Shown here in pieces: positions 16,537 to 26,218 of a stretch of 51,491 bases of DNA. Both the position numbers and the translations under genes were made by a program. Every line of letters begins with the position of its first letter. Position 1 is the stretch's first letter. This DNA is from an uncultured Gammaproteobacteria bacterium. GTDB taxonomy: Bacteria; Pseudomonadota; Gammaproteobacteria; Pseudomonadales; Ketobacteraceae. Location: assembly GCA_913063495.1 (NCBI GenBank), contig CAJXXT010000013.1, positions 1 to 51,491 of the forward strand, in the 5' to 3' direction. The notes under the pieces were generated by a model. The model was not told the DNA's origin. It saw only the letters and a list, made by a program, of their open reading frames with translations, and did not search any database.

Positions 16537-17454
16537 ATGAAAGTATCTGTTGTTATTCCAGCAAAGAATGAAAGCGCTTCATTGCCTATGTTATTGGGCG
16601 GGTTAAAAAAACTTGATCAAGTAGAAGAAATTATCGTTGTTAATGATGGATCAACTGATGAGACGAGCAATATTTGCCAAGAATTTGGGGTTATTGAGGT
16701 TAAACACCCATATTCGAAAGGTAATGGAGCTGCTATTAAGTCAGGAACCAGGGCGTCTAGTGGCGATATTTTGCTATTCATGGATGCGGATGGCCAACAC
16801 CGGCCAGAAGATATCCCTGCATTGTTAGATAAAATGAGTAATGGTTATGACATGGTAGTTGGGGCTCGGCATTCATCGTCTCAAGCAGGCATCGGGCGAT
16901 TAGTGGCGAATGGTTTTTACAATAAGTTCGCCAGTTGGATGGTCGATCAAAAAATAGAGGACTTAACCTCTGGTTTTCGGGTCGTAAAAGCGGAAAAGTT
17001 CAAACGTTTCCTTTATTTGCTACCTAATGGTTTTTCTTATCCTACAACGTCTACTATGGCGTTCTTCCGAGCCGGGTTCTCAGTAGGTTACCTTCCATTC
17101 AAAGCACAAAAGAGAGTTGGTAAAAGCCATATTAATTATATTAAAGATGGCGTTCGTTTTTTATTGATTATTTTTAAAGTTGGTAGTTTGTATTCTCCAT
17201 TAAAGTTATTTACTCCCATTAGTGTTGGTTTTTTTATATTGGGGTTGATTCGGTATGTAGTAACATATGCAGAGTCGTCCAGTTTCACCAATATGTCTGC
17301 ACTGTTGTTTGTTTCTGCTGTTATCGTATTTCTTATTGGTATCGTGTCAGAGCAAATCACTATGTTGATGTATCAACGTACGGAAGGAGCTGAACAGAGA
17401 GAGGAGGTATCTATTCAGAGGGGGGAGGCTGGTGTGGATGGCCTTGGACAATGA
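16537..17454 (+). CDS. Family 2 glycosyltransferase, polyprenyl-phosphate sugar synthase-like
   Basis: The 305-residue enzyme has a GT-A domain with VSVVIPAKNE, IIVVNDGSTDET and the metal-binding LFMDADGQHRPED (Asp83, Asp85). Later come DLTSGFRVVKAEKF and two hydrophobic helices near residues 220-285. This is the layout of DPM1-like transferases that move a sugar to undecaprenyl or dolichyl phosphate at the inner membrane, though a glycan-chain transferase cannot be excluded. It is the first gene of the polysaccharide run and overlaps the next by 4 bp. Confidence 0.85.
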   Translation: MKVSVVIPAKNESASLPMLLGGLKKLDQVEEIIVVNDGSTDETSNICQEFGVIEVKHPYSKGNGAAIKSGTRASSGDILLFMDADGQHRPEDIPALLDKMSNGYDMVVGARHSSSQAGIGRLVANGFYNKFASWMVDQKIEDLTSGFRVVKAEKFKRFLYLLPNGFSYPTTSTMAFFRAGFSVGYLPFKAQKRVGKSHINYIKDGVRFLLIIFKVGSLYSPLKLFTPISVGFFILGLIRYVVTYAESSSFTNMSALLFVSAVIVFLIGIVSEQITMLMYQRTEGAEQREEVSIQRGEAGVDGLGQ

Positions 17455-18629
17455 ATGTTCTGTTGGTGACGACATCTTACCCGTTAAGTAAGAACTCACC
17501 GAGTGGTATTTTTGTTCAACGACTAAAAAGCTCTTTGGACTCATTGTGTAGTGTTGATGTTGTTTGTCCAGATGATGCAGATACTCTGGATGATGTGAAG
17601 GGTGTTTGGCGGGTTAGGTATGGATTAAAAAAATGGCAAAGCCTGGCTCATAAACCTGGAGGAATTCCTGCGGCAATTAAGCGGGATAGACGTTATTTTC
17701 TGCTAGTTCCTTTTTTACTCGTATCAATGCAGATATCTATTATACGGCATCTTTCCCGTTGCGATGTGATTTTTGCAAACTGGGCAATTAACGCGTTAAT
17801 CGCATGGTTACCATCAATTATATTCGGTAAACCGTTGATAACAACGTTTCGGGGGGAAGATGTGCGTAATTTGGATAAAGGCTTACAGGCTTTTATTGTG
17901 AAAATGGCATTGTTAATGAGTGACAAGGTGGTATTGGTAAGTAAAGATATGGAGACTGCGCTGATTCGACGTTTTCCCGATTGTAAGGGGAAATTGGAGG
18001 TAATTCATAATGGTGTTGATTCTAGATTACTAGAAGGCGGGATATCTGCCGAAGTTCCCGTCGAAGGTGGCCGAATTCAGATACTTACAGTGGCTAGTTT
18101 AATACCCCGAAAAGACATAAATACGTTGATTAATGCGATAGCGATTATTAATAAAACTTCAAGTTCACATATCAATATGGTGTTAAATGTAGTCGGTGGA
18201 GGGGAGTTGGAAGCAGAATTGCAGGTCTCGTGTGGCGTAAAAAAAATTTCAAATAACGTTGTGTTTCATGGAGAGCTTGCACCTGTCGATGTTGAAAGAA
18301 TGTATCGCCAAGCACAATTGTTTGTGTTGCCAAGCCTTTTTGAGGGCAGACCTAATGTTGTTGTAGAAGCGATGGCTGCTGGCTGTTGTGTTATTGTGAG
18401 CGATATTGATGGGAGTAGGGAGTTGATTGGAAATGAGAAAAATGGTTTAATTTTTCCCGTTGGAAATGCAAAAGTGTTAGCAGAGAAGATTTTGAGTGTT
18501 ACTGAGGACTCTAATAAAAGAATAGCGCTTGGAAATGCTGGAAGAGATTATGTGATACGTCACGGGTTGTCCTGGAGTGGCTGTGCCAGCACTTATTATC
18601 AAATATTTGATGAATTATCTGCAGCTTAG
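17451..18629 (+). CDS. Family 4 glycosyltransferase
   Basis: The 392-residue protein has the two-Rossmann GT-B pattern: N-terminal PSGIFVQRLKSSLDSL, central LTVASLIPRKDINTLINAI, and the nucleotide-sugar site EGRPNVVVEAMAAGCCVI with the spaced Glu pair of GT4 enzymes. It should add one sugar to the lipid-linked repeat unit in the cytoplasm. It is translationally coupled to the previous gene (ATGA overlap). Donor and linkage cannot be read from the sequence. Confidence 0.85.
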   Translation: MNVLLVTTSYPLSKNSPSGIFVQRLKSSLDSLCSVDVVCPDDADTLDDVKGVWRVRYGLKKWQSLAHKPGGIPAAIKRDRRYFLLVPFLLVSMQISIIRHLSRCDVIFANWAINALIAWLPSIIFGKPLITTFRGEDVRNLDKGLQAFIVKMALLMSDKVVLVSKDMETALIRRFPDCKGKLEVIHNGVDSRLLEGGISAEVPVEGGRIQILTVASLIPRKDINTLINAIAIINKTSSSHINMVLNVVGGGELEAELQVSCGVKKISNNVVFHGELAPVDVERMYRQAQLFVLPSLFEGRPNVVVEAMAAGCCVIVSDIDGSRELIGNEKNGLIFPVGNAKVLAEKILSVTEDSNKRIALGNAGRDYVIRHGLSWSGCASTYYQIFDELSAA

Positions 18630-18662
18630 ATCACAAAATCGTATGCGATATAGGTAGGGATC

Positions 18663-19409
18663 ATGCCTTCCAATTTACTGACAAAGTGTAAAAAAATAGT
18701 TAAACCATTAGAAAAAACAATACTGCATCCACAGTGGTTGTCATACCGTTGTGAAGTGTTAGAAGATTGGATTGCAGAAATTCATCAAGGTACTATTGTT
18801 CTCGATATCGGTTGCGCTGATCGCTGGCCGGAAAAATTTCTGCCGAAAGAATGTCGATATATTGGTTTGGATTACGCCGTAACTGCAATAGATATGTACA
18901 ATAGCCATGTCGATGTCTATGCAACTGCAGAGAATCTACCTTTTGATACCTCATCTATCGATACCATACTTATGTTTGATGTCTTTGAGCACATCAGAGA
19001 TGGTGATGCCGCATTGAGTGAAACGTACCGTGTGTTGAAGCCTGGCGGTAAAGCCTTAGTACAAATTCCTTTCATGTATCCGATACATGATGCGCCTTTC
19101 GATTACAGGAGGCCGACTGAGTTTGGAGTAGTCGCGTTAGCGGAGCGTCACAATTTCGTTATTGAAAAATTTGGTATAAGAGGGAAGCCGTTAGAAACGG
19201 CGTGTTTATTACTTAATATAGCAATGGTTAAATCTTTACTTAATGCAGTGGGAAGGCGCCGCATCTTGGCTGTATTATTATTGCCATTCGTGATTGTCAT
19301 GACAGTTCTGTCCAATATAGTAGGGTGGGTTGCGTCAAGTATGTTTGCGAATGATAATTTGATGCCGTTTAGTTATCATTTTATTCTTAAAAAAACAGGG
19401 TCTTCTTAA
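18663..19409 (+). CDS. SAM-dependent methyltransferase with C-terminal membrane segment
   Basis: The 248-residue protein has a class I methyltransferase core: VLDIGCADRWPEKF (SAM loop), IDTILMFDVFEHIRDGDAAL and YRVLKPGGKALVQIPF. A hydrophobic stretch near residues 199-225 (AVLLLPFVIVMTVLSNIVGW) may anchor it at the membrane. The stop TAA shares its last base with the ATG of the next gene, so translation is coupled. A role in methylating a sugar of the lipid-linked glycan is inferred from context. Confidence 0.8.
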   Translation: MPSNLLTKCKKIVKPLEKTILHPQWLSYRCEVLEDWIAEIHQGTIVLDIGCADRWPEKFLPKECRYIGLDYAVTAIDMYNSHVDVYATAENLPFDTSSIDTILMFDVFEHIRDGDAALSETYRVLKPGGKALVQIPFMYPIHDAPFDYRRPTEFGVVALAERHNFVIEKFGIRGKPLETACLLLNIAMVKSLLNAVGRRRILAVLLLPFVIVMTVLSNIVGWVASSMFANDNLMPFSYHFILKKTGSS

Positions 19410-21268
19410 TGTGTGGTGTTAGCTTTCTTTGGGATGACACCGCGGACCAGTCTTTATTGCAATCAAGAATGGATAAATCTCTAGAGAAGATTGCTCATAG
19501 AGGCCCGGATGCACATCAGTTAACATCGATTAATCATGGCCTCATAGGTCATACGCGACTCTCAATTATTGATCTTGACGCTAGCCAGCAGCCAATGACT
19601 ACATCTTGTGGGCGTTATCATCTGTCGTTTAACGGGGAAATTTATAATTATCAACAAATAAAGGAATCACTTGAGTCATCTTGGCAGTTTCGTACTAACG
19701 GAGATACAGAGGTTTTATTAGCGGGTCTGGTTCTGTTTGGTGTCTCTTTTCTTGAACGTTTAGAAGGGATGTGGGCTTTTATATTTTGGGATGACAAGCA
19801 GGAGTCGTTGCTGTTGTGTCGAGACCGAATGGGTAAAAAGCCCTTGTTTTATCGAGCCTCTAGCAATTGTTTTTCATGTTGTTCTGAGCTTCCTGGGTTA
19901 TCCATGCTATCAGATACACTGTGGGAAGAAGATTTGCACAGCACGGCAGACTATTTTCGATATGGTTTTTATTTACCTGGGAATACTGCGTATAAAAATG
20001 TACAAGAAGTGAAACCTGGCCATATTTTGCGATGGAAACCTAGAGGCGTGCCTACGCAAATCCCTTATTGGGAGTTGAATATTAGCCAATATAAGCATTC
20101 AAAAGAGAATGCTATTGATGATCTAAGAAATGCCCTCAATGATTCCGTAAAACAACGGTTAGTGAGTGATGTTGAAGTAGGTTGTTTTCTATCTGGTGGT
20201 GTCGACTCTTCGATTATGGCGGCATTAAGTTCAAAGTATCATGCAAAGGAATTAAAGACGTTTACTGTGGGTTTTGATTCAGCGAGTTTTGATGAACGAA
20301 AATATGCACGTCAAGTTTCAGAATATCTAGATACTGATCACTATGAATATGTGTTAAATCGTTGGTCTCGAGCTGAAATAGAAGCCTTGCTGAGAGATCA
20401 TATTGGTCAACCGTTTCAAGATTCTTCTATTTTGCCCACATCTAAAGTGTCAGAGTTGGCATCGAAACATGTTAAAGTTGCGTTATCCGGAGACGGTGGA
20501 GATGAGCTTTTTTGTGGCTATCAACGTTACAAGGCAAGAGCAATGATTAGCTATTACATGCAATTGCCTTCCTTAGTTCGCGGTCAGGTTGCAAAAATGA
20601 TTCGAATGAGGCCTGAACCCACAGGGCATCATAGTGGTAGTTTACTCAAAAAAGCACATTTGTTTCTTGATATCGTAGATAGACAAGCGTCAGAAACTCC
20701 CTTTGTTAGTACCCGTTTATTTTCCAGTAATCAGTTTGATAGTTGGTTACCGGGGTTATCAGGTTATGGACATAGTAATAAACAAGTTATAGAAGATGCC
20801 AAACCTAGTGAAGTTGTTGCAATGATGTTTAATGATGCTCATGTGTACCTACCGCAGGGCATTCTTGCAAAGGTAGATCGAGCATCTATGAGGAATTCAT
20901 TAGAAACACGAGCGCCTTTTATGGATAAAAAGGTTGTGGAATTTGCATTTTCTCTACCTGTAGAGTGGCAAATGTCTTGGAAAATTAATAAGCCAATATT
21001 ATATGAAACATTCTCTGAATTGCTGCCTGATAATATTTGGAAAAGAAGAAAGCAAGGATTCGCTGTTCCCATTAGCGAATGGTTTAAGGGGGAAATGGGA
21101 GATGATTTTGTTGATTTGCTTGAGTCGACTGATTCACCCTTTTTAAACAAAGTCGCTATTAAGAAACTGTATTCAGAACACCTTTTAGGGAACAAGGATA
21201 ATGGACAACGCTTATGGTTGTTTTACGTCTATATGTTATGGAAAAGTAGTTGTCCTTGGTTGAGTTGA
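19409..21268 (+). CDS. Asparagine-synthase-type amidotransferase 1
   Basis: The 619-residue protein has an N-terminal class II glutaminase domain with nucleophile Cys2 (MCGVSF; IAHRGPDAH; LSFNGEIYNYQ) and a C-terminal synthetase domain with the ATP loop FLSGGVDSS and VALSGDGGDELFCGY. Full length and motifs suggest it is active. In polysaccharide loci such enzymes (for example WbpS-like) amidate a uronic acid rather than make asparagine. It overlaps the methyltransferase gene by 1 bp. A second homologue lies at 23353. Confidence 0.9.
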   Translation: MCGVSFLWDDTADQSLLQSRMDKSLEKIAHRGPDAHQLTSINHGLIGHTRLSIIDLDASQQPMTTSCGRYHLSFNGEIYNYQQIKESLESSWQFRTNGDTEVLLAGLVLFGVSFLERLEGMWAFIFWDDKQESLLLCRDRMGKKPLFYRASSNCFSCCSELPGLSMLSDTLWEEDLHSTADYFRYGFYLPGNTAYKNVQEVKPGHILRWKPRGVPTQIPYWELNISQYKHSKENAIDDLRNALNDSVKQRLVSDVEVGCFLSGGVDSSIMAALSSKYHAKELKTFTVGFDSASFDERKYARQVSEYLDTDHYEYVLNRWSRAEIEALLRDHIGQPFQDSSILPTSKVSELASKHVKVALSGDGGDELFCGYQRYKARAMISYYMQLPSLVRGQVAKMIRMRPEPTGHHSGSLLKKAHLFLDIVDRQASETPFVSTRLFSSNQFDSWLPGLSGYGHSNKQVIEDAKPSEVVAMMFNDAHVYLPQGILAKVDRASMRNSLETRAPFMDKKVVEFAFSLPVEWQMSWKINKPILYETFSELLPDNIWKRRKQGFAVPISEWFKGEMGDDFVDLLESTDSPFLNKVAIKKLYSEHLLGNKDNGQRLWLFYVYMLWKSSCPWLS

Positions 21269-21416
21269 TAAAGTATCCAGGGTGTGTATTTCTTGTATCT
21301 CATTGAAAATGCGATAAAAACTTGCGTGATTGGGTTTTCGGACCAATACTAATAAAATCAAATATATATTCATATGTGGCATTTAGTTTGCAGCGAATAA
21401 GGGGTATGTGCTTCAA

Positions 21417-22541
21417 ATGCAATTTATAGATCTACATGCACAGTACCAACAGCTAAAGGCACGAATAGATACCCGTATCCATTCAGTACTTGATCATGGA
21501 AAATATATTATGGGCCCGGAAGTCTTCGAATTTGAGGAGCGGCTTGCAGAATATATTGGTGTAAAACATGTAATTTCTTGCGGAAACGGTACTGATGCAT
21601 TGCAATTATCACTAATGGCAATGGGAATTGGCCCAGGGGACGCCGTGATTACAACACCCTTTACTTTTTTTGCGACTGCTGAGGTGATTGCATTAGTAGG
21701 AGCTGAACCTGTTTTTTCTGATATTAATGAAAAAACGTATAATCTTTGCCCTCTCAAATTGGAAGAAACTATTAAGAACTTTCAATCCGATGAGGGTATT
21801 ACATTAAAAGCCGTTATCGCTGTCGATTTATTTGGTTTGCCAGCAAATTATTCTGCCATTGAACGTATATGTAAGCGTTATGGTTTAACGCTTATTGAAG
21901 ATGCAGCACAAGGCATGGGTGGGAAGATCAATGATACCAATGCAGGGTCGTTTGGTGATATTGCGACTACCAGCTTCTTTCCTGCAAAACCATTGGGATG
22001 TTATGGTGACGGTGGGGCAGTGCTTACTGATGACGATGATATCGCAGATGTCATAAAATCACTTCGAGTACATGGCAAAGGGATCGATAAATATGACAAT
22101 GTCAGGATTGGAATGAATAGTAGGCTTGATACATTACAGGCTGCCATTTTACTTGAAAAATTAGTTGTCTTTGATGATGAAATTGAATGCCGAAATAATG
22201 TAGCAAATCAGTACGCCGCCGCATTGTGTGGAGTATCTATTCCTTTCGTACCTGATGATTACAGATCCTCATGGGCCCAATACACAGTAATGAGCAGTAA
22301 TGAAAACGAACGGAAGGGATTTATGAGTAATTTACGTGACGCCGGAATCCCTTCTGCGATTTATTATGGAACGCCATTGCATCAACAGACTGCTTTTAAT
22401 AAAGAGCCAGAGTTTAGGGGCAACGTAGATCTAGGCGCACTTAATATTAGTGAAAATATATCTAAAAGGGTGTTTAGTTTACCTATGCATCCCTATCTTT
22501 CAGAAACTGAAATACACAAAATTGTTGAAAATTTAAAATAA
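21417..22541 (+). CDS. wbpE: DegT/DnrJ aminotransferase, WbpE-like
   Basis: The 374-residue PLP enzyme starts best at ATG 21417 (MQFIDLHAQYQQLK matches the family start), although GTG 21408 is in frame. Motifs are ISCGNGTDALQLSLMAMGIG, LIEDAAQGMGG and TSFFPAKPLGCYGDGGAV with the PLP Lys at about residue 191. This last motif and RIGMNSRLDTLQAAILLEKL closely resemble WbpE, which aminates UDP-3-keto-GlcNAcA to the 3-amino sugar. WbpB, WbpD and WbpI homologues are found 14-18 kb downstream, supporting the call. Confidence 0.8.
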   Translation: MQFIDLHAQYQQLKARIDTRIHSVLDHGKYIMGPEVFEFEERLAEYIGVKHVISCGNGTDALQLSLMAMGIGPGDAVITTPFTFFATAEVIALVGAEPVFSDINEKTYNLCPLKLEETIKNFQSDEGITLKAVIAVDLFGLPANYSAIERICKRYGLTLIEDAAQGMGGKINDTNAGSFGDIATTSFFPAKPLGCYGDGGAVLTDDDDIADVIKSLRVHGKGIDKYDNVRIGMNSRLDTLQAAILLEKLVVFDDEIECRNNVANQYAAALCGVSIPFVPDDYRSSWAQYTVMSSNENERKGFMSNLRDAGIPSAIYYGTPLHQQTAFNKEPEFRGNVDLGALNISENISKRVFSLPMHPYLSETEIHKIVENLK

Positions 22542-22552
22542 AGGTTATTCTC

Positions 22553-23347
22553 ATGATAGTTATTCTCCTACCCGCATACAATGAAGAAGAGTCCCTACCT
22601 CATCTCATGCCAAAAATTCAAAATGTTTTTGCGGAAAAAGACAATGATTATAAAGTGATTGTATGTGATGACGGAAGTACTGACAGAACATTAGAGCTTC
22701 TCAATGAATATCAAAAGACAATGGATATCGAAATAATCGTCCACAAAATTAATAGAGGTCTGGGTGAGACTTCACGAGATCTATTTGAAAAGGCAGCAAA
22801 TATCACAAAACCTAACGATATTATTATTCGATTAGATTGTGATGATACGCATGAACCAGAATTCATTCCTGTGTTGATAAAAAAGATTGAAGAAGGATTT
22901 GATGTTGTTATCGCCTCTCGATTTGAGCCAGGGGGGGGGCAAAAAGGTGTTAGCAGCTATCGAGCCTTTATTAGTCGTGCGGCAAATATATTCATGAAAT
23001 TTTTCTTTCCAATACCTGGGCTGAAAGAGTACTCTTGCGGTTTTAGGGCATACAGAGCGAGTGTCATTCAGTCTGCGATAACCTTCTATGGCAATGAGTT
23101 TATACAATTAAAAGGTTTGGGTTTTACTTGTACGCTTGAAAAGTTGGTGAAACTTAAAATTCTTGGGGCTAGGTTTGGAGAAGTCCCTTTTATGTTAAGG
23201 TATGATCAAAAAGTAAGTGATAGCAAAATGGTGGGAAGTATCACGACGTTAGGTTATTTGATGATGTTGTTGCTGCACTACTGGCCTTGGGGTGGCTGGA
23301 GACAAGCTTATAAAAAGCGTTATAAACAGTTTAATCAAGGCCATTAA
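22553..23347 (+). CDS. Family 2 glycosyltransferase with a G9 tract
   Basis: The 264-residue GT-A protein has VILLPAYNEEESLP, VIVCDDGSTDRT, RLDCDDTHEPE (metal site, ~95-98) and YSCGFRAYRASVIQ. It resembles dolichyl-phosphate mannosyltransferase-type GT2 enzymes without the terminal membrane pair. Nine consecutive G at 22931-22939 encode Gly127-129 in SRFEPGGGQKG; slippage there would shift the frame and inactivate it. It starts 11 bp after the aminotransferase and ends 5 bp before the second amidotransferase, so it belongs to the same operon. Confidence 0.85.
   Translation: MIVILLPAYNEEESLPHLMPKIQNVFAEKDNDYKVIVCDDGSTDRTLELLNEYQKTMDIEIIVHKINRGLGETSRDLFEKAANITKPNDIIIRLDCDDTHEPEFIPVLIKKIEEGFDVVIASRFEPGGGQKGVSSYRAFISRAANIFMKFFFPIPGLKEYSCGFRAYRASVIQSAITFYGNEFIQLKGLGFTCTLEKLVKLKILGARFGEVPFMLRYDQKVSDSKMVGSITTLGYLMMLLLHYWPWGGWRQAYKKRYKQFNQGH
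22931..22939 (+). repeat. Nine-base G homopolymer inside a glycosyltransferase gene
   Basis: Nine G in a row lie within the first half of the GT2 coding sequence. G runs of this length are rare in AT-rich DNA and are known slippage sites in phase-variable surface-sugar genes of other bacteria. In this copy the frame is intact. Confidence 0.8.
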
Positions 23348-23352
23348 TAACT

Positions 23353-25257
23353 ATGTGTGGCATTGTAGGTATATTAAATAATAAAGAGTGCAGCCAACAA
23401 GATAGCTTGCGTTCTATTGCTCGCGCTATGATGGAAAAAATACACCATAGAGGGCCTGATGCTAGCGGTTCTATTGATCATGATTATGGTGTGTTAGGGC
23501 ATAAGCGACTGTCCATTATTGATTTAGAACATGGCCATCAACCTATGGTTTCGGCAGATAATCGATATGCGCTGATATTTAATGGTGAAATTTATAATTA
23601 CATTGAACTCAGAATAGAATTACAACAAAAAGGCGTGGTTTTTTCTACATTTTCCGATACAGAAGTATTGCTAAATGCACTAATAGTATATGGAAAAGGC
23701 GCAATACCAAAGTTAAATGGAATGTTTGCATTTTGTTTTTTGGATAAATTAAGTGGGGACTGGATTCTGTGTAGGGACCATTTTGGAATAAAACCACTGT
23801 ATTATGTCTCCTTACATGACCAACTATATTTTTCCTCAGAAATAAAATCTTTTCAGGCTATTCCTGATTTCCGATCAGAAATAAACAAAAACGGTCTAAA
23901 TCAATACTTTACCTTTCAATTTTGTTTGGGAAAAAACACACTATTTCGCGGTGTTAATAAGGTAGAACCCGGTACATTTTTAACCGGAAGCGGGTCAACA
24001 ATACACAAAAGCACTACATATTGGACTACGGACTATCACTCAGATGAGACACATACAGAAAATTATTTTCTTGAAAAGTTGGGCTTTTTACTAAAAGATT
24101 CAGCTCGATTGCAAATCAGAAGTGATGTTCCTTTAGGTGCCTATTTGTCGGGTGGGTTGGACTCTAGCCTGGTTTCAACTTTGGCTTCAGTGATTGTAAA
24201 AGACAACATACCGCTGTTTACCGGAAAATTTTTAGAAGGTGTTGAATATGATGAAACACATTTTGCTAGAGATGTGTGCGATAGAGTAAAAGGGGAAATG
24301 CATGAAGTAGCACCTTCAGCGAATGATTTTGTGGATCATCTACCTCGAATTATGAGCATAATGGATGAGCCTGTGGCTGGGCCGGGGGTTTTTCCTCAGT
24401 ACATGGTCAGTCGCGAGGCATCAAAATACGTTAAGGTTGTATTGGGAGGACAAGGTGGAGATGAAATATTCGGAGGCTATGCCCGTTATCTGGTTGGTTA
24501 TTTGGAACAGGCATTAAAAGCCAATATTACAGGGGTTAATGATGAAGGGGGCAGTGCCGTTGATCTTGCGTCCTTAATTCCAAATTTGCCGCTATTGAGG
24601 CAATATAAACCAATGCTTTCTAATTTTTGGAAAAACGGATTGTTTGACAGTATGGAGTCTCGATATTTTAGACTCGTCGATCGCAGTCCAGATTTAGAAA
24701 ATATTTTGAGTGCTGATGCGTATGCATGCTTTGATAGGGAGAGTGTATTTAGCGATTTTAAACAAATATTCAATGATATTAACTCCGATTCATATGTTAA
24801 TAAAATGACAAACTTCGACCTAAAAACACTTCTACCTGCATTGTTACATGTTGAAGATAGAGTAAGTATGGCGGCTTCTATCGAATCTAGAGTGCCGTTA
24901 TTGGATCCACGAATTGTTGATTTGGTATCGTCTGTCCCGCCTTCCATTAAATTTGATGGCGGCGGGTCAAAATCTCTTTTGAGAAAAGCAGCAAAAAATA
25001 TATTGCCGATAAGTGTATTGAAGAGAAAGGACAAGATGGGTTTCCCTGTTCCACTAAATGAGTGGATGAGATCAGGGCCGGTTCGAGATTTTGTAATGGA
25101 TACTCTAACATCACAAAAAAGTATCGAACGAGGGATTTATAAAAAAGAGGTGTTGAAAAATGCAGGAAGTTATAGTGGCGTTGGTGCTAGACAGTTGTGG
25201 GGGATGCTTAGCTTAGAACTCTGGCATCAATCTTATATAGATAGAAAAATGGGATAA
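23353..25257 (+). CDS. Asparagine-synthase-type amidotransferase 2
   Basis: The 634-residue protein repeats the AsnB layout: MCGIVGILNN with Cys2, IHHRGPDASG, LIFNGEIYNYIEL, then AYLSGGLDSSLVS and VVLGGQGGDEIFGGYARY in the synthetase half. It differs clearly from the copy at 19409, for instance in the VVLGGQGGDE motif, so it is not a recent duplicate and may act on another uronic acid or acceptor. It begins 5 bp after the GT2 gene and is followed 4 bp later by the membrane gene. Confidence 0.88.
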   Translation: MCGIVGILNNKECSQQDSLRSIARAMMEKIHHRGPDASGSIDHDYGVLGHKRLSIIDLEHGHQPMVSADNRYALIFNGEIYNYIELRIELQQKGVVFSTFSDTEVLLNALIVYGKGAIPKLNGMFAFCFLDKLSGDWILCRDHFGIKPLYYVSLHDQLYFSSEIKSFQAIPDFRSEINKNGLNQYFTFQFCLGKNTLFRGVNKVEPGTFLTGSGSTIHKSTTYWTTDYHSDETHTENYFLEKLGFLLKDSARLQIRSDVPLGAYLSGGLDSSLVSTLASVIVKDNIPLFTGKFLEGVEYDETHFARDVCDRVKGEMHEVAPSANDFVDHLPRIMSIMDEPVAGPGVFPQYMVSREASKYVKVVLGGQGGDEIFGGYARYLVGYLEQALKANITGVNDEGGSAVDLASLIPNLPLLRQYKPMLSNFWKNGLFDSMESRYFRLVDRSPDLENILSADAYACFDRESVFSDFKQIFNDINSDSYVNKMTNFDLKTLLPALLHVEDRVSMAASIESRVPLLDPRIVDLVSSVPPSIKFDGGGSKSLLRKAAKNILPISVLKRKDKMGFPVPLNEWMRSGPVRDFVMDTLTSQKSIERGIYKKEVLKNAGSYSGVGARQLWGMLSLELWHQSYIDRKMG

Positions 25258-25261
25258 TACA

Positions 25262-26218
25262 ATGGCGGAGCGTTCGGTAAATAGAAATATATTTTATGTT
25301 TTATTGGATCGCTATTGTAAAACATATACCGAGGTAATCCCAGCCCATCAGATTTTTCAGATACGACTAGTTATTGGTTGTCTACTCGTATACAAATTGT
25401 TATCTAGAGATTTTTCCAACATTGCATACTGGTCTGAATCACTGCTAAGTAGCTCACCTTTCTCAATCTATTCTCCTATTGATTATGTTTTGGTTACGGG
25501 CATAAATCCAATATTCGATATTGTTTCACTACACTTTGTGCATTGGATATTGCCATATCCAACAGGAGAAACGTTTAAATTATTACAATATAGCGCCTGC
25601 ATATTAGCAATTCTATTTGTTATGAAAGCATCCTGGTCTCGCTGGATAGCTATTGGGCTAACGCTAATACTTGCTTACCTTTGGGGTTTTGTGTATCGCT
25701 TGGGACAAGATATCGATTCAATGTTTTTGGTGACTGGCGCTTTGTTTTGTTTTATGTTTTACCCTGGTCAAGTTAAAGAGGAGGGGGCGGAAAAAAAGAT
25801 GGCTCGAGAGTCGCACCTGTATTCGAGTATCCTTATGATCTTTATACTGTATTACTTCTTTAGTGGATTTAATAAAATAATTGATTTGTCACCAATGGAC
25901 TGGTTTAGTTATGAAGTTGTTAATATTAATGCGTCGTTTGTTCAGTCCTATGAAGTTTTAGGTTATTTGTGGGTTCCTCGCTTAGATTTTTTTGGATTTG
26001 ATTTCCTAAAAGGACCATTGCAGATATTTGGGGCTGTATTTACCTATTTTTGGCATCTTACGGCACCATTTATGTTCTTTAAAAGGAAAAATATTATTTG
26101 GTATTGGATGTTTTATTCATTATTTCATTTGCTAACAGGTTTTGTTGGTATTTTGTTCGCGAGTAATTTTATTGTCTGGCTTTGTGTTCTTCAAGTTAGG
26201 AGAGCTGAAAATGGTTGA
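25262..26218 (+). CDS. HTTM-domain-like integral membrane protein
   Basis: The 318-residue protein has about seven hydrophobic helices. ILYYFFSGFNKI followed by MDWFSYEVVN, and YSLFHLLTGFVGILFASNF near the end, follow the pattern of HTTM (vitamin-K-carboxylase-related) proteins. It overlaps the DCC-family gene by 8 bp; HTTM and DCC proteins are a recurrent pair in bacteria. Function in the glycan locus is unknown; a membrane redox or modification role is inference. Confidence 0.6.
   Translation: MAERSVNRNIFYVLLDRYCKTYTEVIPAHQIFQIRLVIGCLLVYKLLSRDFSNIAYWSESLLSSSPFSIYSPIDYVLVTGINPIFDIVSLHFVHWILPYPTGETFKLLQYSACILAILFVMKASWSRWIAIGLTLILAYLWGFVYRLGQDIDSMFLVTGALFCFMFYPGQVKEEGAEKKMARESHLYSSILMIFILYYFFSGFNKIIDLSPMDWFSYEVVNINASFVQSYEVLGYLWVPRLDFFGFDFLKGPLQIFGAVFTYFWHLTAPFMFFKRKNIIWYWMFYSLFHLLTGFVGILFASNFIVWLCVLQVRRAENG

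Noticed and set aside
24498-25034. 178-codon open frame on the minus strand
   Set aside because: It is antisense to the well-supported second amidotransferase and shows no family motif.
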